The notes under the pieces were generated by a model. The model made no database searches and was not told the origin of the DNA. It saw only the letters and a program-made list of their open reading frames with translations. The position numbers were made by a program, and so were the translations under genes. From Ehretia macrophylla (Eukaryota; Streptophyta; Magnoliopsida; Boraginales; Ehretiaceae), in contig CM075771.1 of assembly GCA_037974665.1 (NCBI GenBank), forward strand, positions 37,742,425 through 37,806,424: 64,000 nucleotides of DNA, written 5' to 3'. Positions 11,707 to 21,981 of the stretch are shown here, piece by piece. Within the stretch, counting starts at the first letter, position 1, and each line of letters opens with the position of its first letter.

Positions 11707-11886
11707 ATGGATTATAATAAGGGTGAAATTTGAGGTGCATTGGTTTTGGGTGAGAATAAAGAATAAAGAATGTTTATGTGTTTGTGTAGATTGAATTGTT
11801 TATTGTTAGTGGATTTTGTAGAGATTTGAATTAGGATTATTTTATAGTTTAGTGCTTTGTGTAGGATGCTTTCTTGATTAACGTGG

Positions 11887-12330
11887 TGGCACGGATTCCT
11901 AGGTCTAGGGTACGTACTACGAGGCACGCACCGAAATCAATACGGAGCACGAAACACGAGGTAAACACGAACTACGAGGTAAGACATGAACTTCTAGACT
12001 AAGGCACGTACTTCAAGTCTAATGCACAAATTCTAATGCTAACGCACGCAACCCTAGGTCAATGCACGTAGACTAATGCACGACACGTAATCCAATGCAA
12101 TGCACGTAAATTAAGGTACGCCTCTTAAACCTAGGTTAAGGCACGTAGTTCAAGGTTAATGCACACGAAATGAAGAGACACACGCAAATTGAGGTCTTGC
12201 ATGTAAATTAAGGTCATGGCACGTTTATCTAGGTATCGCACGTATATCGAGGATTAGGGCACACAATTCTAGGTCAGTCATATCATTCTTGGTCTATGGC
12301 ATGCAAATCGAGATAATACACGTTATTCAG
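11887..12330. repeat. Degenerate minisatellite in LTR, about 20 bp unit
   Basis: About 17-20 diverged tandem units of the form GGCACGTA..TC.AGGTCAA, e.g. GGCACGTACTTCAAGTCTAA, CGCACGCAACCCTAGGTCAA, GGCACGTAGTTCAAGGTTAA. Unit length drifts between about 14 and 25 bp. It lies at the end that would be upstream of the promoter if the LTR is on the minus strand. Confidence 0.75.
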
Positions 12331-12344
12331 GGTCGGGCCTCACA

Positions 12345-12349
12345 GCGAC
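12345..12349. repeat. Right target-site duplication (GCGAC)
   Basis: Second copy of the 5 bp duplication, followed at once by AACCTGACTCGCGG, where the interrupted spacer resumes. Confidence 0.95.
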
Positions 12350-12527
12350 AACCTGACTCGCGGGACATCAGAGGGCCCTACAGCGTGTCGATATCACGTC
12401 TTGCGAGGATGCTACGTTGTTGAGCAGATTGGTTGTCGTTAAGCCCATTGGGCCTTTTGAATGGGCCATCTCTCTAGGCTGGCACTGTGAACCGTTAACA
12501 ATATTGGAATTGTGCCCCCAACATGAC

Positions 12528-12647
12528 GGATGCGATCATAGTAGCACTAATGCACCGGATCCCATCATAACTACGAAGTTAAGCATGATTGGGCGAGAGT
12601 AGTACTAGGATAGGTGACCCCCTGGGAAGTCCTTGTGTTGCACCCCA
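12528..12647 (+). rRNA. 5S rRNA gene, copy 14 (diverged)
   Basis: Full length with ten changes: G3A, C14G, C15T, G41T, C46A, G58A, C61A, G85A, C107T, C120A. A box and C box are both hit. The upstream TATA-like element is AATATTGG. It shares the unit broken by the LTR. Confidence 0.95.
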
Positions 12648-13117
12648 TTTTCAACTTTTTTTGCCTTGGTTAGGTTGCCAAGATACTTTATCCACCAAAT
12701 CTCTATTACCGAATCCCACGGAACATTGGGCAAGACAACTTCGCTTCCCGTAGAGGCCGGGCCCGCAAACTGAGGGCGTAGGGTTTGTGACCAGGTCTCC
12801 GTCGCTCTGGTTCCCATAACTTTTTATCCGTAAGGAGTAACGCAGCGCACAACATACCGTTGCAAAGCTCTCTGAGAGCTCTACGACGGGGGCAGTCAGC
12901 TTGCTCGCTGTGCCCATTTTTGGAGCCCAAAATCGAACGTTTTCATTAGTTTCAGGCCACTTTTGTTCTTTTGCTCTATTTTTTCGTCCCGGATCGTACG
13001 TCATGAGTTGTTAAAAGGACGACAACCTGACTCGCGGGACATCAGAGGGCCCTACAATGTCTCTATGTCACGTCTTGCAAGGATGCTGTGTTGTTGGAGC
13101 GGATGGGTTGTCGTTAA

Positions 13118-13141
13118 GCCCATTGGGCCTTTTGAATGGGC
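13118..13141. other. Conserved spacer hairpin with site II-like motif (model unit)
   Basis: GCCCATT, a 10-base loop, then AATGGGC: 7 bp perfect arms at -86 to -63 from copy 15. The loop-proximal bases also form GCCCATTGGGC. TGGGCC matches the plant site II / TCP-type motif. Present in most units. A promoter role is inference only. Confidence 0.6.
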
Positions 13142-13203
13142 CATCTCTCTAGGTTGGGACTGTGAACCGTTAACACATATAGGAATTGTGCCCTCAACTT
13201 GAC

Positions 13204-13323
13204 GGGTGCAATCATACCAGCACTAATGCACCGGATCCCATCAAAACTCCAAAGTTAAGCGTGGTTGGGCGAGAGTAGTACTAGGGTGGGTGACCCCTTG
13301 GGAAGTCCTCGTGTTGCACCCCC
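13204..13323 (+). rRNA. 5S rRNA gene, copy 15
   Basis: Full length. Variants: G7A, G41A, G48A, C61G, A83G, C95T. Its spacer lacks about 8 bp (CTCCGGTGCCC follows directly after GTCT) and has GCCAACATACTTTAC; both marks reappear in the first part of chimeric unit 33. Confidence 0.97.
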
Positions 13324-13497
13324 TTTTCAATTTTTTTTGCCTTGGTTAGGGTTGCCAACATACTTTACACACCAAATCTCTATTACCGAATCCCACGGAA
13401 CATTGGGCAAGACAACTTCGCTTCACGTAGAGGCCGGGCCCGTAAGCCGAGGGCATAGGGTTTGTGACCAAGTCTCCGGTGCCCATAACTTTTGATC

Positions 13498-13549
13498 CGT
13501 AAGGAGTTACGCAGCGCACATCATACCGTTGCAAAGCTCTCTGAGAGCT
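13498..13549. other. Two short spacer palindromes (model unit)
   Basis: CGTAA-GGAG-TTACG (13498-13511) and AGCTCTC-T-GAGAGCT (13535-13549), both perfect here and kept in most units. They fall in the middle of the spacer, away from promoter and terminator. Function unknown. Confidence 0.6.
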
Positions 13550-13871
13550 CTACGACAGGGGCAGCTAGCTTGCTCGATATGCCGATTTTTGGAGCCCAAA
13601 ATCGAACGTTTTCATCAGTTTCATGCCACTTTTCTTTTTTGCTTTGTTTTTCCATCCCGGATCGTACGTCGTGAGCTGTTAAAAGGACGACAACCTGACT
13701 CGCGCGACATCAGAGGGCCCTACAACGTGTCGATATCACGTCTTGCGAGGATGCTGTATTGTTGAAGCGGATGGGTCGTCGTTAAGCCCATTGGGCCTTT
13801 TGAATGGGCCATCTCTCTAGGCTGGGAATGTGAACCGTTAACACAAATTGGAATTGTGCCCTCAACTTGAC

Positions 13872-13991
13872 GGGTGCGATCATACCAGCAATAATGCATC
13901 GGATCCCATCAGAAGTACGAAGTTAGGTGTGGCTGGGCGAAAGTAGTACTAGGATGGGTCACCCCATGGGAAGTCCTCGTGTTGCACCTCC
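13872..13991 (+). rRNA. 5S rRNA gene, copy 16, probably defective
   Basis: Full length but with 13 changes: C20A, C28T, C44G, C46A, A55G, C57T, C61G, T62C, G70A, G89C, C95A, C118T and a weak upstream element (CAAATTGG). Four lie in the A box, so Pol III initiation is doubtful. Confidence 0.93.
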
Positions 13992-14550
13992 TTTTGAATT
14001 TTTTTTGCCCTGGTTAGGGTTGCCAAGATATACTTTATCCACCAAATCTCTATTACCGAATCCAACGAAACATTGGGCAAGACAACTTCGCTTCATGTAG
14101 AGGCCGGGCCCGTAAACCGAGGGCGTAGGGTTTGTGACCAGGTCTCCGTCGTTCTGGTACCCATAACTTTTGATCCGTAAGGAGTTACGCGGCGCATAGC
14201 ATACCGTTGCAAAGCTCTTTGAGATCTCTACGACGGAGGCAGCGAGCTTGCTCGCTTTGCCCATTTTTGGAGCCCAAAATCGAACATTTTCATCAATTTT
14301 AGGCCACTTTTCTTGTTTTGCCCTATTTTTTCGTCCCGGATCGTACGTCGTGAGCTGTTAAAAGGATGACAACCTGACTCGCGAAACATCAGAGGGCCCT
14401 ACAACGTGTCAATATCACGTCTTGCGAGGATGCTGTGTTGTTGAAGCGGATGGGTTGTCGTTAAGCCCATTGGGCCTTTTGAATTGGCCATCTCTCTAGG
14501 CTGGGACTGTGAACCGTCAACACATATAGGAATTTTGCCCTCAACATGAC

Positions 14551-14670
14551 GGGTGCGATCATACCAGCACTAATACACCGGATCCTATCAAAACTTCGAA
14601 GTTAAGCGTGCTTGGGTGTGTGTTGTGCTAGGATGGGTGACCCCCTGGGAATTCCTTGTGCTGCACCCCC
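14551..14670 (+). rRNA. 5S rRNA gene, copy 17, probably defective
   Basis: Full length with 12 changes: G25A, C36T, G41A, C46T, C67T, A69T, A71T, A74T, A77G, G102T, C107T, T111C. Five fall at nt 67-77, replacing the usual CGAGAGTAGTAC with TGTGTGTTGTGC, which destroys the intermediate element. Confidence 0.93.
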
Positions 14671-15227
14671 TTTTGAATTTTTTTTGCCCAGGTTAGGGTT
14701 GCCAAGATACTTTATCCACCAAATCTCTATTACCGAATCCAACGGAACATTGGGCAAGACCACTTCGCTTCACGAAGAGGCCGGGCCAGCAAACCGAGGG
14801 CGTAGGGTTTGTGACTAGGTCTCTATCGCTCCGGTGTCCATAACATTTGATCCGTAAGGAGTTACGCGGCACACAGCATACCGTTGCAAAGCTCTCTGAG
14901 ATCTCTACGACGGAGGCAGCGAGCTTGCTCGCTTTGCCCATTTTTGGAGCCCAAAATCGAACATTTTCATCAGTTTTAGGCCACTTTTCTTGATTTGCCC
15001 TGTTTTATCATCCCAGATCGTACGCCGTGAGCTGTTAAAAGGACGACAACCTGACTCGCGGTACATCATAGGGCCCTACAACGTGTCGATATCACGTCTT
15101 GCGAGGATGCTGCGTTGTTGAAGCGGATGGGTTGTCGTTAAGTACATTGGGCCTTTTGAATGGGCCATCTCTCTAGGCTGGGACTGTGAACCGTTAACAC
15201 AAATAGGAATTGTGCCCTCAACATGAC

Positions 15228-15347
15228 GGGCACGATCATACCAGCACTAATGCACCGGATCCCATTAGAACTCCGAAGTTAAGCGTGCTTGGGCGAGAGT
15301 AGTACTAGGATGGGTGACCCCTTTGGAAGTCCTCGTGTTGCACCTCA
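15228..15347 (+). rRNA. 5S rRNA gene, copy 18
   Basis: Full length. Variants: T4C, G5A, C39T, C95T, G97T, C118T, C120A. The 5' change GGGCAC breaks helix I pairs. Upstream element CAAATAGG. Confidence 0.96.
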
Positions 15348-15904
15348 TTTTCAATTATTTTTGCCCTGGTTAGGGTTGCCAAGATACTTTATCCACCAAA
15401 TCTCTATTATCGAATGCCACGGAACATTGGGCAAGACAACTTCGCTTCATGTAAAGGCCGGGCCCGCAAACCAAGGGCGTAGGGTTTGTGACCTGGTCTC
15501 CGTCGCTCCGGTGCCCATAACTTTTGATCTGTAAGGAGTTACACGGTGCACAGCATACCGTTGCAAAGCTCACTGAGAGCACTACGACAGGGGCAGCCAT
15601 CTTGCTCGTTGTGCCCGTTTTTGGAGCCCAAAATCGAACGTTTTCATCAGTTTGAGGCCACTTTTGTTCTTTTGCTCTATTTTTCCGTCCCGGATCGTAC
15701 GACGTGAGTTGTTAAACGGACGACAACCTGACTCGCCGGACATCAGAGGGCCCTACAATATGTCGATATCACATCTTGCGAGGATACTGCGTTGTTGAAG
15801 CGGATGGGTTGTCGTTAAGCCCATTGGGCCTTTTCAATGGGCCATCTCTATAGGCTGGGACTGTGAACCGTTAACACCTATAGGAATTGTGCCCTCAACA
15901 GGAC

Positions 15905-16024
15905 GGGTACGATCATACCGGGACTAATGCACCGGATCCCATCAGAACTCCGAAGTTAAGCGTGGTTGGGTGAGAGTAGCACAAGGATGGGTGACCCCCT
16001 GGGAAGTCCTCGTGTTGCACCCCG
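15905..16024 (+). rRNA. 5S rRNA gene, copy 19
   Basis: Full length. Variants: G5A, A16G, C18G, C61G, C67T, T76C, T79A, C120G. Upstream element CCTATAGG with CAACAGGAC before the gene, a form shared with copies 22 and 40. Confidence 0.96.
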
Positions 16025-16581
16025 TTTTCAATTTTTTTTGCCCTGGTTAGGGTTTCCAAGATACTTTATCCACCAAATCTCTATTACTGAATCCCACGGA
16101 ACATTGGGCAAGACAACTTCGCTTCAGATAGAGGTCGGGCCCGCAAACCGAGCGCGTAGGGTTTGTTACCGAGTCTCCGTCGCTCCGGTGCCCATAACTT
16201 TTGATCCGTAAGGAGTTGCGCGGCGCACAGTATACCGTTGCAAAGCTCTTTGAGAGCTCTACGACGGGGGTAGCCAGCTTGCTCACAATGTCTATTTTTG
16301 TCAGCCTAAAACGAACGTTTTCATCAGTTTCAGGCCACTTTTCTTCTTTTGCTCTATTTTTCCATCCCGGATCGAACGTCGTGAGCTGTTAAAAGGACGA
16401 CAACCTGACTCGTGGGACATCAGAGGGACCTACAACGTGCCGATATCACGTCTTGCAAGGATGTTGCGTTGTTGAAGCGGATGGATTGTCGTTAAGCCCA
16501 TTGCGCCTTTTGAATGGGCCATCTCTTAAGGCTGGGACTATTTACCGTTAACACATATAGGAATTGTGCCCTCAACTTCAC

Positions 16582-16701
16582 AGGTGCGATCATACCAGCA
16601 CTAATGCACCGGATCCCATCAGAACTCCAAAGTTAAGCGTGCTTGGGCGAGACTAGTACTAGGATGGGTGACCACCTTGGAAGTCCTCGTGTTGCACCCC
16701 C
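16582..16701 (+). rRNA. 5S rRNA gene, copy 20
   Basis: Full length. Variants: G1A, G48A, G72C, C93A, G97T. G1A changes the expected initiating base pair of helix I. Confidence 0.96.
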
Positions 16702-17260
16702 TTTTCAATTTTTTTTGCCCTGGTTGGGGTTGCCAAGATACTTTATCCACCAAATCTTTATTACTGAATCCCACGGAACATTGGGCAAGATAACTTCGCT
16801 TCACGTAGAGGCCGAGCCCGCAAACCGAGGACGTAGGGTTTGTGACCAGGTCTCCGTCGATCCGGTGCCCATAACTTTTGATCTGTAATGAGTTACACGG
16901 TGCACATCATACCGTTGCAAAGCTTTCTGAGAGCTCTACGACGGGGGCAGCCAGCTTGCTCGTTGTGCCCATTTTTTGAGACCAAAATCAAACGTTTTCA
17001 TCAGTTTCACGCCACATTTTTCTTCTTTTGCTCTATTTTTTCAACCCGGATCGTACGTCGTGAGCAGTTAAAAGAATGATAACCAGACTCGCAAGACATC
17101 AGAGGGCCCTACAACGTATTGATATCACGTCTTGCGAGTATGCTGCGTTGTGGAAGTGGATGGGTTGTCGTTAAGCCCATTGGGCTTTTTGAATGGGCCA
17201 TCTCTCTAGGCTGGGACTGTGAACCGTTAACACATATAGGAATTGTGCCCTCAACATGAC

Positions 17261-17380
17261 GGGCGCGATCATACCAGCACTATTGCACCAGATCACATCA
17301 GAACTCCGAAGTTAAGCGTGATTGGGCGAGAGTAGTACTAGGATGGGTGACCCCCTGGGAAGTCCTTGTGTTGTACCCCC
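17261..17380 (+). rRNA. 5S rRNA gene, copy 21
   Basis: Full length. Variants: T4C, A23T, G30A, C35A, C61A, C107T, C114T. Confidence 0.96.
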
Positions 17381-17937
17381 TTTTGAATTTTTTTTGCCCT
17401 GGTTAGGGTTGTCAAGATACTTTATCCACCAAATCTCTATTACCGAATCCAACGGAACAATGGGCAAGACAACTTCGCTTCACGTAGAGGCCAGGCCCGC
17501 AAACCGAGGCCGTAGGGTTTGTGACCAGGTCTCCGTCGCTCCGGAGCCCGTAACTTTTGATCCGTAAAGAGTTACGCGGCGCACAACATACCATTGCAAA
17601 GCTCTCTGAGAGCTCAAAGACAGAGACAGCGAGGTTGCTCGCTTTGCATGTTTTTGGAGCCCAAAATCGAACGTTTTCATTAGTTTCAGGATATTTTTTT
17701 TCTTTTGCTCTATTTTTTCGTCCCGGATCGTACGTCATGAGTTGTTAAAAGGATGACAACCTGGCTTGTAGGAGATCAGAAGGTCCTACAATGTGTCAAT
17801 ATCACGACTTGCGAGAATGCTGCGTTGTTGAAGCGTATGGGTTGTCGTTAAGCCCATTGGGCCTTTTGAATGGGCCTTCTCTCTAGGTTGGGACTGTGAA
17901 CCGTTAACCCCTATAGGAATTGTGCCCTCAACAGGAT

Positions 17938-18056
17938 CGGTGCGATCATACCAGCACTAATGCACCGGATCCCATCAGAACTCCGAAGTTAAGCGTGGTT
18001 GGGCTAGAGCAGTACTAGGATGGGTGACCCTTGGGATGTCCTCGTGTTGCACCCCC
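17938..18056 (+). rRNA. 5S rRNA gene, copy 22, C-box deletion
   Basis: 119 nt. One base is missing from the C run at nt 91-95, inside the C box. Also G1C, C61G, G68T, T73C, A101T, and T at -1. Upstream reads CCCCTATAGG. Its spacer has lost about 24 bp after AAAATCGAAC, giving a 652 bp unit. Confidence 0.94.
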
Positions 18057-18589
18057 TTTTCAATTTTTTTTGCCCTGGTTAGAGTTGCCCAGATACTTTA
18101 TCCACAAAATCTCTATTACCGAATCCCACGGAACATTGGGCAAGACAACTTTGCTTCACGTAGAGGTCGGGCCCGCAAACCGAGGACGTAGGATTTGTGA
18201 CCAGGTCTCCATCGCTTCGGTGCCCATAACTTTTGATCCGTAATGAATTACACGGTGCACAGCATACCGTTGCAAAGCTCTCTGAGATGTCTACGACGAA
18301 GGTAGCGAGCTTGCTCGCTTTGCCCATTTTTGGAGCCCAAAATCGAACTTTTCTTGTTTTGATCTTTTTTTCATCCAGGATCGTACGTCGTGAGCTGTTA
18401 AAAGGATGACAACCTCACTCGCGGTACATCAGAGGGTCCTACAACGTGTCGATATCACGTCTTGCGAGGATGCTGCATTGTTAAAGTGGATCATTTTTCG
18501 TTAAGCCCATTGGCCTTTTGAATGGGCTATCTCTCTAGGCTGGGACTGTGAACCGTTAACACATATAGGAATTGTGCCCTCAACATGAC

Positions 18590-18709
18590 GGGTACGATCA
18601 TACCAGCACTAATGCACCAGATCCCATCAAAACTCAGAAGTTAACCGCGCTTGTGGGAGAGGAGTACTAGGATGGGTGACCCACTGGGAAGTCCTTGTGT
18701 TGCACCCCC
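18590..18709 (+). rRNA. 5S rRNA gene, copy 23, probably defective
   Basis: Full length with 11 changes: G5A, G30A, G41A, C47A, G56C, T59C, G65T, C67G, T73G, C94A, C107T. The A box and intermediate element carry four of them. Confidence 0.94.
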
Positions 18710-19266
18710 TTTTGAATTTTTTTTGCCCTGGTTAGGGTTGCCAAGATACTTTATCCACCAAATCTCTATTACCGAATCCCGCGGAACATTGGGCCAGACA
18801 ACTTCGCTTCTCGTAGAGGCCGGGCCCGCAAACCGAAGGCGTAGGGTTTGTGACTACGTCCCCGTCGCTCCGGTACCCATAACTTTTGACCTGTAAAGAG
18901 TTACACGGCGCACAGTATACCGTTGCAAAGCTCTCTGAGAGCTCGACGATGGGGGCTGCCAGCTTGCTCGCTTTACCCCTTTTTGGAGACCAAAATCGAA
19001 CGTTTTCATCAGTTTCAGGACACTTTTCTTGTTTTGCCCTATTTTTTCATCCCGGATCATATGTCGTGAGCTGTTAAAAGGACGACAACCTGACTCTCGA
19101 TACATCAGAGCGCCCTACAACGTGTTGATATCATGTCTTATGAGGATGCTGCGTTGTTGAAGCGGATGGGTCGTCGTTAAGCCCATTGGGTCTTTTGAAT
19201 GGGCCATCTTTCTAGGCTAGGACTGTGAACCATTAACACATATAGGAATTGTGCTCTCAACATGAC

Positions 19267-19386
19267 GGGTGCAATCATACCAGCACTAATGCACCGAATC
19301 CCATCAGAACTCTGAAGTTAAGTGTGCTTGGGCGAGAGTAGTACTAGGATGGGTGACCCATTGGGAAGTCCTCGTGTTGCACCCCA
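19267..19386 (+). rRNA. 5S rRNA gene, copy 24
   Basis: Full length. Variants: G7A, G31A, C47T, C57T, C94A, C95T, C120A. Subtype with CCCATTGGGAAG in the C box, shared with copies 31 and 37. Its spacer has an extra 11 bp near 19,840 (GTTATGGAAG inserted), making the unit 688 bp. Confidence 0.96.
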
Positions 19387-19954
19387 TTTTCAATTTTTTT
19401 TTTCCCCTGGCTAGGGTTGCCAAGATACTTTACCCACCAAATATCTATTACCGAATCACACGGAACATTGGGCAAGACAACTTCGCTTCACGTAGAGGTC
19501 GGGCTCGCAAACCGAGGGCGTAGGGTTTGTGACCAGGTCTCCGTCGCTCCGGTGCCCATAACTTTTGATTCAAACGGAGTTACACAGTGCACATCATACT
19601 GTTGCAATGCCCTCTGAGAGCTTTACGACAGGGGCAGCCAGCTTGCTTGCTGTGCCCGTTTTTGGAGACCAAAATCGAACATTTTCATCAGTTTCAAGCT
19701 ACTTTTCTACTTCTGCTCTATTTTTCTGTCCCGGATCGTACGTCATGAGCTGTTAAAAGGACGACAACCTGACTCGCGGGACATCAGAGGGCCCTACAAC
19801 GTGTCAATATCACGTCATGCGAGGATGCTGCGTTGTTAAAGTTATGGAAGTGGATGGGTTGTCGGTAAGTCCATTGGGCCTTTTGAATGGGCCATCTCTC
19901 TAGGCAGGGACTGTGAACCGTTAACACATATAGGAATTGTGCCCTCAACCTGAC

Positions 19955-20074
19955 GGGTGCGATCATACCAGCACTAATGCACCGGATCCCATCAGAACTC
20001 CGAAGTTAAGCGTGCTTGGGCGAGTGTAGTACTAGGATGGGTGACCCCCTGTGAAGTCCTTGTGTTGTACCCCT
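19955..20074 (+). rRNA. 5S rRNA gene, copy 25
   Basis: Full length. Variants: A71T, G98T, C107T, C114T. Belongs to the CCTGTGAAG subtype (copies 32, 38, 45, 49), whose spacers read TTTGTCACAA instead of TTTGTGACCA. Confidence 0.97.
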
Positions 20075-20630
20075 TTTCAATTTTTTTTGCCCTAGTTGTG
20101 GTTGCCAAGATACTTTATCCACCAAATCTCTATTACAAAATCCCACGGAACATTGTGCAAGACAACTTCGCTTCACGCAGAGGCCGGGCCCGTAAACCGA
20201 GGGTGTAGGGTTTGTCACAATGTCTCCGTCGCTCAGGTGCCCATAACTTTTGATCCGTAAGGAGTTACGCAGCGCACAACATACCGTTGCAAAGCTCTTT
20301 GAGAGCTCTACGACATAGGCAGCCATTTTGTTCGAGGTGGCCTTTTTTGGAGCCCAAAATCGAATGTTTTCATTAGTTTCAGTCCACTATTCTTCTTTTG
20401 CTCTGTTTTTCCGTCTTGGATCGTACTTCGTGAGCTGTTAAAAGGACGACAACTTGACTCGCGGGACATCAGAGGGCCCTACAACGTGTCGATATCACGT
20501 CTTGCGAGGATGCAGCGTTGTTGAAGCGGATGGGTTGTCGTTAAGCCCATTGGGCTTTTTGAATGGGCAATCTCTCTAGGCAGGAACTGTGAACCGTTAA
20601 CACATATAGGAATTGTGCCCTCAACATGAC

Positions 20631-20750
20631 GGGTGCGATCATACCAGCACTAATGCACCAGATACCATCAGAACTCCGAAGTTAAGCGTGCTTGGGCGAG
20701 AGTAGTACTAGGATGGGTGACCCCCTGGGAAGTCCTCGTGTTGCACCCTC
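20631..20750 (+). rRNA. 5S rRNA gene, copy 26
   Basis: Full length. Variants: G30A, C34A, C119T, none inside the A, intermediate or C boxes. Partner of copy 33 (shares C34A). Confidence 0.97.
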
Positions 20751-21305
20751 TTTTCAATTTTTTTTGCCCTGGTTAGGGTTGCCAAGATACTTTATCCACC
20801 AAATCTCTATTACCGAATCCCACGGAACATTGGGCAAGACAACTTCGCTCACGTAGAGGCCGGGCCCGCAAACCAAGGGCGTAGGGTTTGTAACCAGGTC
20901 TCCGTCGCTCCGGTGCCCATAACTTTTGATCGGTAAGGAGTTACGCTGCTCACAGCATACCGTTGCAAAGCCCTTTGAGAGCTCCATTACGTAGGTAGCC
21001 AGCTTGATCGCCGTGCCCTTTTTGGTGCCCGAAATCGAACGTTTTCATCAGTTTCAGGCCACTTTTCTTCTTTTGCTCTATTTTTCCGTCCCGGATCGAA
21101 CGTCGTGAGCTGTTAAAAGGACGATAACTTGACTCGCGGGACATCAAAGGGCCTTACAATGTGTCGATATGACGTCTTGCATGGTTGCTGCGTTGTTGAA
21201 GCGGATGGGTTGTCGTTAAGCCCATTAGGCCTTTTGAATGGGCCATCTCTTTAGGTTGGGATTGTGAACCGTTAACACATATAGGAATTGTGCCCTCAAC
21301 TTGAT

Positions 21306-21425
21306 GGGTGCGATCATACCAACACTAATGCATCGGATCCCATCAGAACTCCGAAGTTAAGCGTGCTTGGGCGAGAGTTGTAATAGGATGGGTGACCCCC
21401 TGGGAAGTCCTCGTGTTGCACCCCC
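21306..21425 (+). rRNA. 5S rRNA gene, copy 27
   Basis: Full length. Variants: G17A, C28T, A74T, C78A. T at -1. Subtype with AGTTGTA at nt 71-77, shared with copies 34 and 42. Confidence 0.97.
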
Positions 21426-21953
21426 TTTTCAATTTTTTTTGCCCTGGTTAGGGTTGCCAAGATACTTTATCCACCAAATCTCTATTACCGAATCCCACGG
21501 AACATTGGGCAAGACAACTTCGCTTCACATAGAGGCCGGGCTCGCAAACCGTGGGCGTAGGGTTTGTGACCAGGTCGCTGTCGCTCCGGTGCCCATAACT
21601 TTTGATTCGTAAGAAGTTACGCGGCGCACAGCATACCATTGCAAAGCTCTTTGAGATCTCTACGACGGAGGCAGCGAGCTTGCTCGGTTTGCCAATTTTT
21701 GGAGCCCAAAATTGAAAGTTTTCATCAATTTTAGGCCACTTTTCTTGTTTTGCCGTATTTTTTCATCCCGGATCGTATGTCGTGAGCTGTTAAAAGGATG
21801 ACAACCCTACTCACGGTACATCAGAGGGCCCTACAACGTGTCAATATCACGTCTTGCGAGGATGCTGCGTTGTTGAAGCGGATGGGTTTTTGTTAAGCCC
21901 ATTGGCCTTTTGAATGGGCCAACTCTCTAGGCTGGGACTGTGAACCATTAACA

Positions 21954-21961
21954 CATATAGG
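21954..21961 (+). promoter_or_regulatory. Upstream TATA-like element of 5S copy 28 (model for array)
   Basis: CATATAGG at -28 to -21. Plant 5S genes are described with a TATA-like motif near -28, a GC pair near -12 and C at -1; here GCCC lies at -14 to -11 and C at 21981. The same layout precedes nearly every copy; deviations are noted under the copies. Confidence 0.75.
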
Positions 21962-21981
21962 AATTGTGCCCTCAACATGAC

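Larger units (their letters stand above)
8511..12344 (-). mobile_element. Solo LTR, probably Ty3/gypsy chromovirus (Tekay/Del-like), within 5S spacer
   Basis: This 3,834 bp insertion starts TGTCATGCCCCAACCC and ends GGGTCGGGCCTCACA, giving TG...CA ends with imperfect inverted terminal similarity. It is flanked by a perfect 5 bp duplication, the hallmark of LTR-retrotransposon integration. It is AT-rich, unlike the array. It has no gag, protease, reverse transcriptase or integrase frame (longest open frames under about 100 codons) and no second copy of its start, so it is read as a solo LTR left by LTR-LTR recombination. The long LTR and the C-rich termini recall Tekay/Del chromoviruses; that family call is from memory. 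Minus orientation is inferred from a TATA-like site, a CT-rich leader and an AATAAA, all in order on that strand. A non-autonomous element is the alternative. Confidence 0.85.

Noticed and set aside
9049..11927. Short open frames inside the LTR that might be gag or accessory proteins
   Set aside because: All are under about 100 codons, with no zinc knuckle, protease, reverse transcriptase or integrase motif, and they lie in AT-rich non-coding LTR sequence.
8511..12344. DNA transposon or MITE as the source of the insertion
   Set aside because: Ends are TG...CA with a 5 bp duplication, and the inverted similarity is short and imperfect, as in LTRs. No transposase frame is present.
8511..12344. 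Complete LTR retrotransposon with two LTRs
   Set aside because: The starting TGTCATGCCCC does not recur inside, and no primer-binding site, polypurine tract before a second LTR, or coding region was found.
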